From assembly GCF_022267325.1 (NCBI RefSeq), contig NZ_JAIZBG010000001.1:682001-746000 (forward strand): a DNA stretch of 64,000 bases, read 5' to 3'. Below are positions 1 through 8,744 of the stretch, piece by piece; within the stretch, counting starts at the first letter, position 1, and the number at the start of each line of letters is the position of its first letter. This DNA is from Leptospira sanjuanensis. GTDB lineage: Bacteria > Spirochaetota > Leptospiria > Leptospirales > Leptospiraceae. The notes beneath the pieces were generated by a model. The model saw nothing but the letters and a program-made list of their open reading frames with translations, searched no databases and was not told where the DNA came from. A program made the position numbers and the translations under genes.

Positions 1-2815
1 CAGCTATACCGCGAACGCGAGCTATGACGTGAACAAGGCAGGTGGAAAGTCTTGGGCGAACGGAAGTGTTAACGTATCTGCGAGTAGAGAAGGTCACTCG
101 AGTTTAGCGTTGTCTTACAACCACGACGGAAACACGGCGATTCCTCAGAGACTGAGAGGAGGGGGAGCGACGCTTGACTTAGGGAATGACGGGGTATTGG
201 GTTTTAGCATCCAGGGACTGAAAGGGGCTACGATCGGTACTGTGAGCTACAACACGAACAGTCACGGTTGGGAACAGGCGACTTTGAACCAGAATTTCCA
301 GAACGAATATCTTCAAGGTGTGACAGCTGAGAACAGCTCTTACAATCACGAGAAGTCTCAGATGGAGATCTTGCGTACGGAGCTGAGTATTGCGACGAAG
401 ATGGAGAAACCGTTGTTTACGCAAGCAGATGTGGACAAGTATTTACCTAAAAACAAGGACGGCAGCATCGACGTAGAGAATGCACAGCCTGAGAAGTTGT
501 TAGAGAAATGGAATGCGCACAAGGAAGCGATGTCCCAAACGCCTGAGGGCTTGCAGAAATGGAAGGACGATGTAACGAGAGCCGGAGAAAGATCGGGGAT
601 TGAGATCCGCTTCAACGACGGTAAGAGTGCAACGAGCACTTTCGGTAAGTTTGTAACGGGAATGTTCGGAGATATTGCCCAGAGCTTCGGTATTGCGAAC
701 GACGGAAGCAAGATGGTGGACAAGGCGGGCGTGTTCCACTTAGACACGTGTTTTCGCGGAGACGTCCCGGTATTGCGTTTGAAACACAAAGAAAACGGAA
801 TATACGGGAATGTTAAATCAACCGAGTTTAGTTCCGAGGACTACGAATATGTAGCGATCGAAGAAGTAAAGATCGGGGACGTAGTCCAGTCCTGGAACGA
901 AAGAACCGGAAAACTCGAGAACAAGAGAGTCACGGAAACTTTTGTCCACGAAGTTCCGCAGCTTTTCTTTCTTGAGTTAGACGGGGAAGACGAGATTCAT
1001 ACGACTTGGAACCACCCGTTTAGACGGAGGGTGAGTGCAAACGGAAGTCAGAACACAAACCAAAACAGAGTATCACCGTTTGATCTAAAGGGAATCCAAA
1101 GAGATTTCAAAACTCATGAACATCTGCTTCATCCGCGAGAAGCAAGAATCGTGACGAGCCTTTTGGGCTCGGGAAGCGAGAGCGAAACAAAGACAGCGAG
1201 TGTAATAGAGGAGCTTCCCCATTCTACAGATTCTAACCATTCAGCCTCGGATGTAACGTTGAGTAAGACGGAAAGGTTCTCTTCTAACACCACAACCCAA
1301 ACCTCGGAATGGGTGAAGGTGGAAGACCTCCGCTTGCGAGACCAAGTTCTCAAAGCAGACGGAAGTTGGGGAACTGTAACGGGGATTTACTACTACAACA
1401 CGGAACCGACTAAGGTTTACAACTTAGAAGTAGAGGAGAATCATACTTACGTTGTGGGCGGAAGAGAATCCAATTCCGGCGCGGGCTACGTTGTGCACAA
1501 CTACACTGAACAAGTTCAACGTGTTTTAGACGGAAATGGAATATTGTCTGAAGACAATACGAAAATTGTAAAATCAGCGAATTCAAAAGACAAAATCCGT
1601 GCATTAGGCGAAATCAAAGAATTTGATTATGCTGGATCGAAATGGAAGAATGTTGGATCTGATGAAAACGGCGTAGTTCACTTTCAGTCTGAAAGCAATA
1701 AATACGGGCTAAAGGAAGATTTGTTCTTTAAAAACAAGAACGGCAAAGTTGAAATCGAGCAAATTCAGCATTTAAACGGTAAGGACTATTTGACTAAAAG
1801 CAGCAGTTTGGATGTATTAAAACAAACCGTAATCGGAGTGAATTTTAAAAGCACAAACGAATATTTAAACCATCTGACCAATGTATTGGGAGAGCGCGGA
1901 GGAAGCGGAACGAAATACGATGACGGAACTCCGAAGGTGAGTTTGCGTAAGGACGTGACTGGTCAGCCGATATTGCACGAGACAAAGAATGGCACGCATA
2001 CGGTTGAGATCGAGAGAAACGGCCACAAGGGAAAAATGGTTGTGGAAGAAGTAGGAAGAACGCAGAGAGAAGCTCAGAGTAGTTATCCTGGAGAGCGTGG
2101 TCTTGTTCGAGCATATGACAGGAGCAACCCGAATGAATACAAGGCTTGGGATTGGCAGAACGACAAATATGGAGATGGTAAGGGTGGCGATCTGCGTGAC
2201 AGCGCGGTTTGCCAATCGACCGTGATTGCAGAAGATCGTCACAACAACGGAAAAACTGTGGGTGAAGTCGCAAAACACATGGGAGACTTTGCCGTTGCTC
2301 TTGGAAAGAGACCTTCTCAGTTGGAAGTTTCGGAAATATCTCAAGCTTTGAAGAAAGACGGTCTGAAAGTTGGGGCAGATATTTACATGAAGGAGAGTCA
2401 AACTAGAGCCCAATTTAATGATAAATTCTTTGAATTTGCGAAACGACAACTCGATCAAGGAATGGCTGTGAACGTCGGAGGGAAATACGCGAATAGCATT
2501 GGTCACGTAACTCGAATTGTTGGATATGTGGAAGGACCACATGGAGAACGTGGATTCATGATCAATGACTCATATGGTGATGCAAACAAGGGATACACAA
2601 GTGGAGCCGGTGGACAAGATGGACGTGCCGTCTTTTATCCAATTGACAAATTGAATGTGGCACAATTTAACTACGCATATACAATTGTCGAAGATACGGG
2701 AGCGAATACTCCTTCTGGTAGTTCCTCATCGGGATCAAGAAGACGGAGTTCTTCGGGTGGCTTTTGGAACAAGTTCTCTAATATTTTCAAATTTGACTTC
2801 TTTAAAAAGGACTAA
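1..2815 (+). CDS. Hint-domain polymorphic-toxin-like protein, 5' end outside window
   Basis: The reading frame is open from the first base, so the start lies upstream. Numbering from the first internal ATG at 29, residues 1-230 are a Gly/Asn/Ser-rich repetitive region typical of the large Leptospira TIGR04388 proteins. A Hint (intein-like) domain follows from Cys241 (CFRGDVPVL) through HTTWNHPF to its C-terminal VVHN at 488-491, so autoproteolysis is plausible. After a linker comes a C39-like papain-fold region with Cys728 (SAVCQST), His826 (IGHVTRIVGY) and Asn846/Asp847 (MINDSYGD). The tail is Ser/Gly/Arg-rich and basic. Family knowledge: a Hint domain before a variable enzymatic C-terminus is the layout of polymorphic toxins. 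The toxin role is inferred. The C-terminal part could instead be a processing peptidase. Confidence 0.8.
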   Translation, partial: SYTANASYDVNKAGGKSWANGSVNVSASREGHSSLALSYNHDGNTAIPQRLRGGGATLDLGNDGVLGFSIQGLKGATIGTVSYNTNSHGWEQATLNQNFQNEYLQGVTAENSSYNHEKSQMEILRTELSIATKMEKPLFTQADVDKYLPKNKDGSIDVENAQPEKLLEKWNAHKEAMSQTPEGLQKWKDDVTRAGERSGIEIRFNDGKSATSTFGKFVTGMFGDIAQSFGIANDGSKMVDKAGVFHLDTCFRGDVPVLRLKHKENGIYGNVKSTEFSSEDYEYVAIEEVKIGDVVQSWNERTGKLENKRVTETFVHEVPQLFFLELDGEDEIHTTWNHPFRRRVSANGSQNTNQNRVSPFDLKGIQRDFKTHEHLLHPREARIVTSLLGSGSESETKTASVIEELPHSTDSNHSASDVTLSKTERFSSNTTTQTSEWVKVEDLRLRDQVLKADGSWGTVTGIYYYNTEPTKVYNLEVEENHTYVVGGRESNSGAGYVVHNYTEQVQRVLDGNGILSEDNTKIVKSANSKDKIRALGEIKEFDYAGSKWKNVGSDENGVVHFQSESNKYGLKEDLFFKNKNGKVEIEQIQHLNGKDYLTKSSSLDVLKQTVIGVNFKSTNEYLNHLTNVLGERGGSGTKYDDGTPKVSLRKDVTGQPILHETKNGTHTVEIERNGHKGKMVVEEVGRTQREAQSSYPGERGLVRAYDRSNPNEYKAWDWQNDKYGDGKGGDLRDSAVCQSTVIAEDRHNNGKTVGEVAKHMGDFAVALGKRPSQLEVSEISQALKKDGLKVGADIYMKESQTRAQFNDKFFEFAKRQLDQGMAVNVGGKYANSIGHVTRIVGYVEGPHGERGFMINDSYGDANKGYTSGAGGQDGRAVFYPIDKLNVAQFNYAYTIVEDTGANTPSGSSSSGSRRRSSSGGFWNKFSNIFKFDFFKKD

Positions 2816-2821
2816 ACCAAA

Positions 2822-3670
2822 ATGAAAAATATCAAATTGCAAATTCTACTTTTGCTCTTTCTTTTCTTCTCTATGAATCTTTGGAGCCAGGAAGAAATTC
2901 TTCCCGGTCCGGATTGTATAACTTCAAAAGACAATCCGTCTTTGAAGGCATTGAAGACGATGAAAGACGATGATGTGTTAAAGCAGACTTTTTACGGAAC
3001 CGCGTTTTTTGATGATGGTCGTTGGTCTTGGGGGCTTTCTTGGGCGACTTCTCATTTACGCCCCAAAGGAAAGGAGCTTTCCGATTTCTTGAAATCCAAA
3101 CCGAAGGAAAAAGACAAAAAGGCATTTCGGGATTGGACCAAGAAGTCTTGTGACAACATTCCTTATTATGTGCATCGTTATGGCTTGAAAGAAGGAAAGG
3201 CGTATTGTACAGATACGAATCGCGGTGTTGGAGAAATCTTACTAAGTTACATATATATAATGTTAGATGAAAAAAAAGTGAATTCCTTTTATATCCTCCC
3301 CGGCAAACAAAACAACAAGAAAGGATTTTTGGAACGCAACCGACCCAAGGACATTACGATCTATTATCTGGTCACAGAATATCCTCCAAGTCCGATTCAG
3401 GCCGGGGAATTGTCTTTTTCCAATCCTTGGTTGTATCAAAAACAAAAAGTGACTCTCAAAGATACAGTTGGATATCAAAAAATTCAAATCCCAAATTTTG
3501 ATAATATTTTTGAGGATACTGATGTGTCTGGCGGAATTGATAAAATCGTGATGGTTGCCATTGAGATAAACAGTGTCTGGGACGGAAGCAAGGAGAAAGA
3601 TATTACTTGTATTACAGATATTCGGAGCGGTGGCGGGGAGGAGAAGGAATACCAATATATTCCTAGGTAA
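2822..3670 (+). CDS. Secreted protein with NADase-type glycan-binding-like region
   Basis: 282 aa beginning 6 bp after the Hint gene stops, so probably cotranscribed. Residues 1-22 form a signal peptide with a long Leu/Phe core ending near LWSQ, and there is no lipobox Cys. The second half has the pattern I associate with Leptospira NADase-type glycan-binding (discoidin-like) domains: RGVGEILLS, FYILPGKQNNKKGFLERNRP, a GYQKIQIP strand and KDITCITDI. It is likely periplasmic or surface-exposed. By position it could be an immunity or accessory protein for the upstream toxin-like protein. That is inference from context only. Confidence 0.65.
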   Translation: MKNIKLQILLLLFLFFSMNLWSQEEILPGPDCITSKDNPSLKALKTMKDDDVLKQTFYGTAFFDDGRWSWGLSWATSHLRPKGKELSDFLKSKPKEKDKKAFRDWTKKSCDNIPYYVHRYGLKEGKAYCTDTNRGVGEILLSYIYIMLDEKKVNSFYILPGKQNNKKGFLERNRPKDITIYYLVTEYPPSPIQAGELSFSNPWLYQKQKVTLKDTVGYQKIQIPNFDNIFEDTDVSGGIDKIVMVAIEINSVWDGSKEKDITCITDIRSGGGEEKEYQYIPR

Positions 3671-3676
3671 ATCAAT

Positions 3677-4102
3677 ATGAAACTATTTCTTTTAATCTTA
3701 AATATAGTCGTATTAGCAATTGCTTGTGTATTCGGTTATTTTCTTTTCCAGAGCACGAAGCTGACTGAAAGCGTTGAATACGAGAAGTTAAATCCAAGTA
3801 AGAGTTTAACGCTCTTGATTTTCAAACAACCGAAGCACGTGTTTGGGGGTTTTCGGTATTATTTTGGAGCGAAACTTCCGAAGGGAGAAGCTCCGTTTGT
3901 GAGAAAATATTCACCGATCCTGGATTCGGCGAATGACAAATTTGAGAAGATCGAAGACTTTACGGAATGTGGAAACGATACATATGTGATCACATTAAGA
4001 ACCGGAGAGACTTTGAACTACAAAAAGTTTACGATCTTTGATCTGGAATCGAAGGAAGTAGATGAGAAATCCTTGAAGTCTTGCAAAAGAGGTCGCGGGT
4101 GA
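3677..4102 (+). CDS. Small membrane-anchored hypothetical protein
   Basis: 141 aa starting 6 bp after the preceding stop, in what looks like one operon with the Hint gene. Residues 1-25 are a single hydrophobic segment (signal anchor). The rest is soluble and charged, ending in a basic CKRGRG tail. I recognise no family. Position after a Hint protein and predicted membrane attachment would fit an immunity or accessory protein, but nothing in the sequence demonstrates it. Confidence 0.6.
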   Translation: MKLFLLILNIVVLAIACVFGYFLFQSTKLTESVEYEKLNPSKSLTLLIFKQPKHVFGGFRYYFGAKLPKGEAPFVRKYSPILDSANDKFEKIEDFTECGNDTYVITLRTGETLNYKKFTIFDLESKEVDEKSLKSCKRGRG

Positions 4103-4134
4103 GGGTAAAACCGAGTTGAGAGAAGATACAAAGT

Positions 4135-4344
4135 ATGAAATCTAACGGAACACCAAAGGGCTTCGTCCTCGGCGAAGCGGTTCGCGACAAAACGACGGGG
4201 CAAACGATGTATGTGGAGAAGGCTTGGAGTCCGACTGTACCTTGCATTTACTTTGATCCGAAGACGGAAAGTCTTGTGAAGGTGGATCTGTTGCCTGAGG
4301 ATCTAGAGAGGATCAAGGAGATGTTGCCGTATTTACCGAAGTGA
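4135..4344 (+). CDS. DUF2158-like small protein
   Basis: 69 aa with a compact pattern resembling the YodC/DUF2158 family: a start like GFVLGEAVRDKTTGQTMYV, then an aromatic-Phe-Asp core (CIYFDP) and a terminal LLPEDLERI helix. It lies 32 bp after the previous gene and closes the Hint operon. An AGAGAAG stretch upstream could serve as ribosome binding site. Function unknown. The next gene-like sequence is the 357-bp left repeat. Confidence 0.5.
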   Translation: MKSNGTPKGFVLGEAVRDKTTGQTMYVEKAWSPTVPCIYFDPKTESLVKVDLLPEDLERIKEMLPYLPK

Positions 4345-4409
4345 AGAACTTTCAAATCCGCGAATGGTAAGGAACAACAAGAAAGGTTCTCTATTGAAAG
4401 GACATACAG

Positions 4410-4766
4410 TTTTACATGTGAATCAGGCGAACAAAAATTTCCTTCAATTTCTCCTTTCCCATTGACAATAGCACTCTGTAGACGACTCTTTGATATATCA
4501 AAGAGTCGGTTCCTGACTCAGCAACTTTCCTTTCATTTTTTCTTCAAACTTTCAACGGCTAACGTTAAAAACATTCCGACTGCACCGGCGGTGCGAAACA
4601 ATCAACTGCTGAAAGAGAAAGCATTTCCCCGCGAGAGCGATCGCAGCGTAAATCCGGCATTGCACCATCGAGTACTACGCTGTTCTTTTTCTTTCTTTGG
4701 ACTTGATGGTGCGATGCTGATTGAAGTGGAGAGCGCGTTTCGCGAAGCGAACTCGCCCCAAGCGGC
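4410..4766. repeat. Left cassette repeat, copy 1 (357 bp)
   Basis: Near-identical to 8387-8744. Both copies start at TTTTACATGTGAATCAGGCG and end at CTCGCCCCAAGCGGC. Each carries a perfect stem around 4484-4507 (GACTCTTTGA, 4-nt loop, TCAAAGAGTC). Each copy lies directly before a truncated TIGR04388-type fragment. An open frame runs through it (from 4462, ending at 4797) but is out of frame with the toxin fragment and looks incidental. Confidence 0.85.
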
Positions 4767-4924
4767 AGCTATACCGCGAACGCAAGCTATGACGTGAACA
4801 AGGCAGGTGGCAAATCTTGGGCGAACGGAAGTGTTAACGTATCGGCGAGTAGAGAAGGTCACTCGAGTTTAGCGTTGTCTTACAACCACGACGGAAACAC
4901 GGCGATTCCTCAGAGACTGAGAGG
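4767..4924 (+). pseudogene. 158-bp fragment of the Hint-protein gene
   Basis: This stretch repeats window positions 2-159 with only a few substitutions. It corresponds to the region encoding SYTANASYDVNK through PQRLR of the intact gene at the left edge. It is cut on the left by the 357-bp repeat and on the right, after CTGAGAGG, by the 78-bp repeat. It has no start codon or ending of its own and is not in frame with the left repeat. It is a silent fragment or remnant. Confidence 0.85.
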
Positions 4925-5000
4925 TGCACCTTCTCTGTGAAAGCTAAATTGGAGGGTCCGGATATCCGGACCTTCCAAAAAACTGTCAACAAGAGCCGCA
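4923..5000. repeat. Right cassette repeat, copy 1 (78 bp) with perfect palindrome
   Basis: Matches 9582-9659 from AGGTGCACCTTCTCTG to GAGCCGCA. It contains an 18-bp perfect palindrome at 4955-4972 (GGTCCGGATATCCGGACC), almost perfect over 26 bp. Its far end includes the last codons of the DDE transposase on the minus strand, so the repeat is probably the downstream end of that insertion element, and the palindrome could end its transcript. In both copies it truncates a toxin-gene fragment right after AGG. Confidence 0.7.
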
Positions 5001-6248
5001 GGGATCGTTTTTGTTGATGCTTGGTCTTTTTGAAGCAGCCTCTTTAATCGGCTTGGCAAAACGAAGTGGATCTGGTATTGCACCTTCTAAAACTTCGTTC
5101 GGAGAATAGCCAAATAGAACTCCGCTTGGACGATCATTGTATTCCGTAACTGCAAGCTTTAATGTTTTGATCACATCTTGAAACGAGTAAAGCTTTTTCG
5201 GAAATAGAAATTCATATTTTATTTTTTTGTTCACGGCTTCGATCATGCTGTTTGAAAATGTGATGTCAACTTGAGCGATTAATTTTTCAATGAATAAGCG
5301 CGGTGAGCAAAGGAATTTATTTACTTCTCCCGCATTTTCCGAACCGTCATCACAAAGAAGCTGTATTTGTTTGTGGAATAAATCGAATTTCTCACAGACC
5401 TCTTTTAAATTTAACATCGTATTTTTGGAATTCCATTCTAAAGAAGCTTTCCAACCTAAAATTGTCCTGGAAAAATTGTCCATAATGAAATGGATATATA
5501 CTTTAGAACCATCTTGTACTCGTAATATGGTTGTATCCATGTGAAGAAGAAGTAAGGGAGCTGTGGAACGAATTCCGATCTTTCTTCTCGCCTTTCGAAT
5601 GATTTCTCTTTTGGGAGCAAGAACTCTTGCGTATTTGTAGAATGTGGCCAAACTCAAGAAAGCAACGCCGTCTTTTATGATTTTGTAGAAGATGGAACGA
5701 AGAGGCCAATTGAAAAATTCAGGCTTTTTGAGATACCGCGCAATGATTTTTTGTTCTTGGATTGTGAGTTGTTTTGGATGGATCTTTCTGCAAAGGCCAA
5801 ATACGGAAGAGTTACAAAGGATTTCGTTTTTCCATTTGTAATATCTTTGAACGGACACTTTCATGAAACGACAAGAACGTTTTAGGCCGAGGTTAGGAGC
5901 TATTCGTTGAATGATAGAAACGATTTCTTTCTTACGATCGTTCCAGATTCTTCTTTTTCCTCGAATGGATTCAGACAGGGAATAATAAAAAGAATAAATG
6001 GAGAAAAGTGATTTGAGAGTTTTCATAAACGTTTTGCTATCGAGAGCTTTTTTGTACAAATCCAAATCTTTAAAAATCGGATCTTGGGAATCATATCCCA
6101 CTAAGGTAGAAAGATTTCGATTTTTCCAATCGCATCGAGTGGATTTTGGAATAACATCTTTTTCTGACGGAGAAAGAAGATTCAACTGAGCTTTGAAAAG
6201 AAGAGCAGTGTGATATGAGTTTTTGGTTTTGAGTTGAATGGATTTCAT
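4986..6248 (-). CDS. DDE integrase-core (rve) transposase
   Basis: 420 aa single-frame transposase. The C-terminal half carries a retroviral-integrase-type core: Asp238 (LLHMDTTIL), Asp300/Asp301 (QLLCDDGSEN) and Glu337 (NSMIEAVNKKIKYEF), then a basic YSFQDV...YNDRPSGVLFGYSP tail usual in IS3/IS481-like enzymes. The N-terminal 200 residues are Lys/Arg-rich and should bind DNA. All catalytic positions are intact and there is no internal stop, so it may be active. Family assignment beyond the rve core is uncertain. Confidence 0.8.
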   Translation of the reverse strand: MKSIQLKTKNSYHTALLFKAQLNLLSPSEKDVIPKSTRCDWKNRNLSTLVGYDSQDPIFKDLDLYKKALDSKTFMKTLKSLFSIYSFYYSLSESIRGKRRIWNDRKKEIVSIIQRIAPNLGLKRSCRFMKVSVQRYYKWKNEILCNSSVFGLCRKIHPKQLTIQEQKIIARYLKKPEFFNWPLRSIFYKIIKDGVAFLSLATFYKYARVLAPKREIIRKARRKIGIRSTAPLLLLHMDTTILRVQDGSKVYIHFIMDNFSRTILGWKASLEWNSKNTMLNLKEVCEKFDLFHKQIQLLCDDGSENAGEVNKFLCSPRLFIEKLIAQVDITFSNSMIEAVNKKIKYEFLFPKKLYSFQDVIKTLKLAVTEYNDRPSGVLFGYSPNEVLEGAIPDPLRFAKPIKEAASKRPSINKNDPCGSC

Positions 6249-6495
6249 TTGTAAGATGAAATCGTCTCGGAGGAACGAAATCTGAATTAAAAAACAAGAA
6301 AGAGACCGTAAAAGAGAGGATATTTAATTTTTTAAAAACGAAGACTTCGTTTTAGAAGGGACTTGTTTTTATTTTTTTAAAATTGGCGCACCGCAGTTGC
6401 GAAGAATATTATAAATATATAAATTACTTTTATAATCCAGCGGAGAGTATTTTTATTAAGCAAGTCGGATTGTTTTGTTGAATGTATGATTGATG

Positions 6496-6501
6496 TATAA
6501 T
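6496..6501 (+). promoter_or_regulatory. Probable -10 box for the 6518 operon
   Basis: A perfect TATAAT hexamer lies 16 bp before the GTG start of the 272-aa gene. Upstream sequence is T-rich with weak -35 candidates (TTGTTG at 6475 with a short spacer). The distance places transcription start close to the CGAGGTG ribosome binding site at about 6507-6513. Confidence 0.4.
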
Positions 6502-6517
6502 ATGAACGAGGTGTTCT

Positions 6518-7336
6518 GTGTTAGAAAGTCGGATTGCGGAAGAAAATAAGGTTATTATCGAAGAATTGAAATCGCTAAGTAATGGATATAAGGAGAAATT
6601 GAGAAGCCTTAATCTTCGCGAAGATGAAGTCGTGCAATATTTAGGAGAGATTCTTTACTATCAAGTTGGGGGGTTGGAACCTGATTTAAAGCAGTTGCGT
6701 TCTAAATACAAAAATTCTCCTATTTCCAAGTATATTGAAATTACGTATTCTTATTTAGAGACGGAAAGCGGTGCCGAGCCGTTCATTAAAGAAGCGGGCT
6801 ATCAAGATGCGTCCGTTTTATACTTTTTGATCGATCGTCTGGATTGGTCGATTGAATCTCTCCCTGACTATGATTTAATGATTCAAATTCTTTCCTATCA
6901 TCTTAAAATTAAAGAAAAGATCGAAGAAAAACAATTACGCAAAGATTATAAAAAGCTATTCCGATTGAGCGTTGCAAGATCATTGTTTCTTTTGGGAGGG
7001 CAGACCAAAGAAATTGACTTTTTTCGCGAGACTTTCATGAGTTTTGCTCCAAAGGAAGCGAATGAATTGATTGAAAGGCTGGAAGAGAGTCTTCTATTTG
7101 ATTCATTCACGATAGCAAACCTTTTATCACAGCTGTACGAGAATCGATCCGAATATGCTCATTACAAAGATATGGGATGGTTTTATCGTCTTTATCTTCG
7201 TTACTTAGTAAAATCGATGCAGCCTGTTCTCAAAGAAATCGGACAGTTAGCGAAAAATACTCCTAACCAAATAGGCAACAGCATCGTTCATCTTAATACT
7301 CAAAGAAATTCTAAAAAACGCAAACGTAGGAAATAG
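6518..7336 (+). CDS. Hypothetical helical protein, partner of DUF1016-SNase gene
   Basis: 272 aa, GTG start chosen because CGAGGTG lies 4-5 nt upstream and a TATAAT box lies before it. The protein is charged and apparently all-helical (many Lys/Glu/Leu stretches), with no signal peptide or membrane segment. It ends in a strongly basic tail, NSKKRKRRK, suggesting nucleic-acid contact. I recognise no family. The gene is clearly AT-richer than the chromosomal core and is followed after 21 bp by the nuclease-fusion gene, so the two form a likely two-gene operon. It sits between an IS element and a toxin-fragment cassette, which suggests horizontal acquisition. Confidence 0.7.
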   Translation: MLESRIAEENKVIIEELKSLSNGYKEKLRSLNLREDEVVQYLGEILYYQVGGLEPDLKQLRSKYKNSPISKYIEITYSYLETESGAEPFIKEAGYQDASVLYFLIDRLDWSIESLPDYDLMIQILSYHLKIKEKIEEKQLRKDYKKLFRLSVARSLFLLGGQTKEIDFFRETFMSFAPKEANELIERLEESLLFDSFTIANLLSQLYENRSEYAHYKDMGWFYRLYLRYLVKSMQPVLKEIGQLAKNTPNQIGNSIVHLNTQRNSKKRKRRK

Positions 7337-7357
7337 CCAAAGAGCTTATCATTTTCC

Positions 7358-8365
7358 ATGAACCAGGACGATATTGATAAAGCTTTGAAAGGCATTTTAA
7401 AAATATACGTCGAAATACGTAATCAGAGTAATTTGAATAAAAACACCGTTACATTAGAAGCAAATCGAGAAATCGGTAAGATTCTAAAGAACGCAGAAAA
7501 GAATGCGACTGCGGAGGAACAAACGAGTGGCAGTTGGATGAAAACGATTTCGATGCAGTTGCAAAGGTATTTAAAGAAAGGTTTTTTTGAAAGGAACCTC
7601 TTTTATGCTCAAAAATTTTACGAAGTCTATGGTAAATCGGAGTTAGATCACAGGCTGAGTTGGAGCCATTATCGTAAATTAGCATCCGTATCCGATGAAA
7701 AGTTGAGAGACAAGCTGACAAAGATAGCTATTAAAGAAGGTTGGAGTGAAGAAACGCTTTCCTTTAAAATCAAAGAGGTAGGACAACAAAGAAAATCTCC
7801 GATCTTAAAATGGAGACGTCCTGAAGGTTTGCTTTGGCATTACAAAATCAAAGAAACTTTAAAAAACAATACAGTCTACCTGCTTGATTTAGGGTTCTAC
7901 TGTTACTATGAAACACCGAAGAGTAGGGCTAATAACAAATATAAAGCCGGTGATGTTTTAAGATTTCAAAAGCAAGGTAAATCCTGGTCTCTTGAAAAAA
8001 CAAAACTTTCCCAATCCTCGGATCTTTATTTCTACTCCGGAGAAATCGAGCGAGTCATTGACGGTGATACAATTCTCGTAAAGCTACAGTTAGGTTTTAA
8101 TTTAATTACAAGGCAGAGAATCCGATTGCACAACGTTTGGGCGGCTGAGTTGGATACAAATGAAGGAGAAAATGACTTTGAACTTCTGAAAAAGAAATTA
8201 CCCTCTAAAACGAAGATTATTGTAAGGAGTAGATCGAAAGATATCTACGGACGCTATGTGGGGGATGTTTTATATTCGAATAAAAAGGTAGTGAGTCCTG
8301 AAGAAATCTTAACGGATGGAATTTATTTGAACGAAGAATTGTCCGTCGTTGGCACAAAAGAATGA
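7358..8365 (+). CDS. DUF1016 N-domain fused to staphylococcal-nuclease-like domain
   Basis: 335 aa. Residues 10-145 match the DUF1016_N/YhcG N-terminal helical domain, including FFERNLFYAQKFYEVYG and the signature LSWSHYRKL at 100-108, then KIAIKEGWS. Residues 228-320 are an SNase/thermonuclease fold: DGDT (235-238), Arg256 and Glu264 in a region aligned to RLxxVDTPE, and Arg299 in DIYGRY. The Asp normally two residues after Val (nuclease Asp40) is Trp261 here, so metal binding may be altered. DUF1016_N is usually joined to a PD-(D/E)XK nuclease; here that is replaced. It probably cuts nucleic acid together with the upstream 272-aa protein. Role in defence, toxicity or element maintenance is unknown. 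Confidence 0.8.
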   Translation: MNQDDIDKALKGILKIYVEIRNQSNLNKNTVTLEANREIGKILKNAEKNATAEEQTSGSWMKTISMQLQRYLKKGFFERNLFYAQKFYEVYGKSELDHRLSWSHYRKLASVSDEKLRDKLTKIAIKEGWSEETLSFKIKEVGQQRKSPILKWRRPEGLLWHYKIKETLKNNTVYLLDLGFYCYYETPKSRANNKYKAGDVLRFQKQGKSWSLEKTKLSQSSDLYFYSGEIERVIDGDTILVKLQLGFNLITRQRIRLHNVWAAELDTNEGENDFELLKKKLPSKTKIIVRSRSKDIYGRYVGDVLYSNKKVVSPEEILTDGIYLNEELSVVGTKE

Positions 8366-8386
8366 TCTTAGTGAAACGATATATTA

Positions 8387-8744
8387 TTTTACATGTGAAT
8401 CAGGCGAACAAAAATATCCTTCAATTTCTCCTTTCCCATTGACAAAAGCACTCTGTAGGCGACTCTTTGATGTATCAAAGAGTCGGTTCCTGACTCAGTA
8501 ACTTTCCTTTCATTTTTTCTTCAAACTTTCAACGGCTAACGCTAAAGACATTCCGACTGCACAGGCTGTGCGAAGCAATCAACTGCTGAAAGAAGAACAA
8601 GCTATCCCGCGAGAGCGATCGCAGCGGAAATCCGGCATTGCACCATCGTGCACTACGTTGTTCTTTGTTTTTATCAAAACCGAATGGTGCAGTGCTGATT
8701 GAAGCGGAGAGCGCGTTTCGCGTAGCGAACTCGCCCCAAGCGGC
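8387..8744. repeat. Left cassette repeat, copy 2 (358 bp)
   Basis: Second copy of the repeat at 4410-4766, including the GACTCTTTGA stem at 8461-8484. Here it is fused in frame to the following toxin-gene fragment, giving an open frame from 8638 to 9606 (322 codons). Its own codons (MHHRALRCSL...) are probably not a real protein. Confidence 0.85.

Larger units (their letters stand above)
4923..6392 (-). mobile_element. Putative insertion sequence with single DDE transposase gene
   Basis: About 1.47 kb encompassing the transposase at 4986-6248. Provisional ends are GGTGCACC on the left and its imperfect inverse GGCGCACC on the right (6385-6392), an 8-bp inverted pair with one mismatch. I see no target-site duplication, so the exact ends are uncertain. 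The left end is shared with a second site at 9582, where the element body is missing. Confidence 0.45.

Noticed and set aside
4462..4797. 111-codon open frame within the left repeat
   Set aside because: The same frame in the other repeat copy runs into the toxin fragment, while here it ends out of frame with it; it reads as repeat sequence, not a protein.
4986..6392. Assigning the DDE element to a named Leptospira IS
   Set aside because: Ends and target duplication are not certain and no database comparison was possible.
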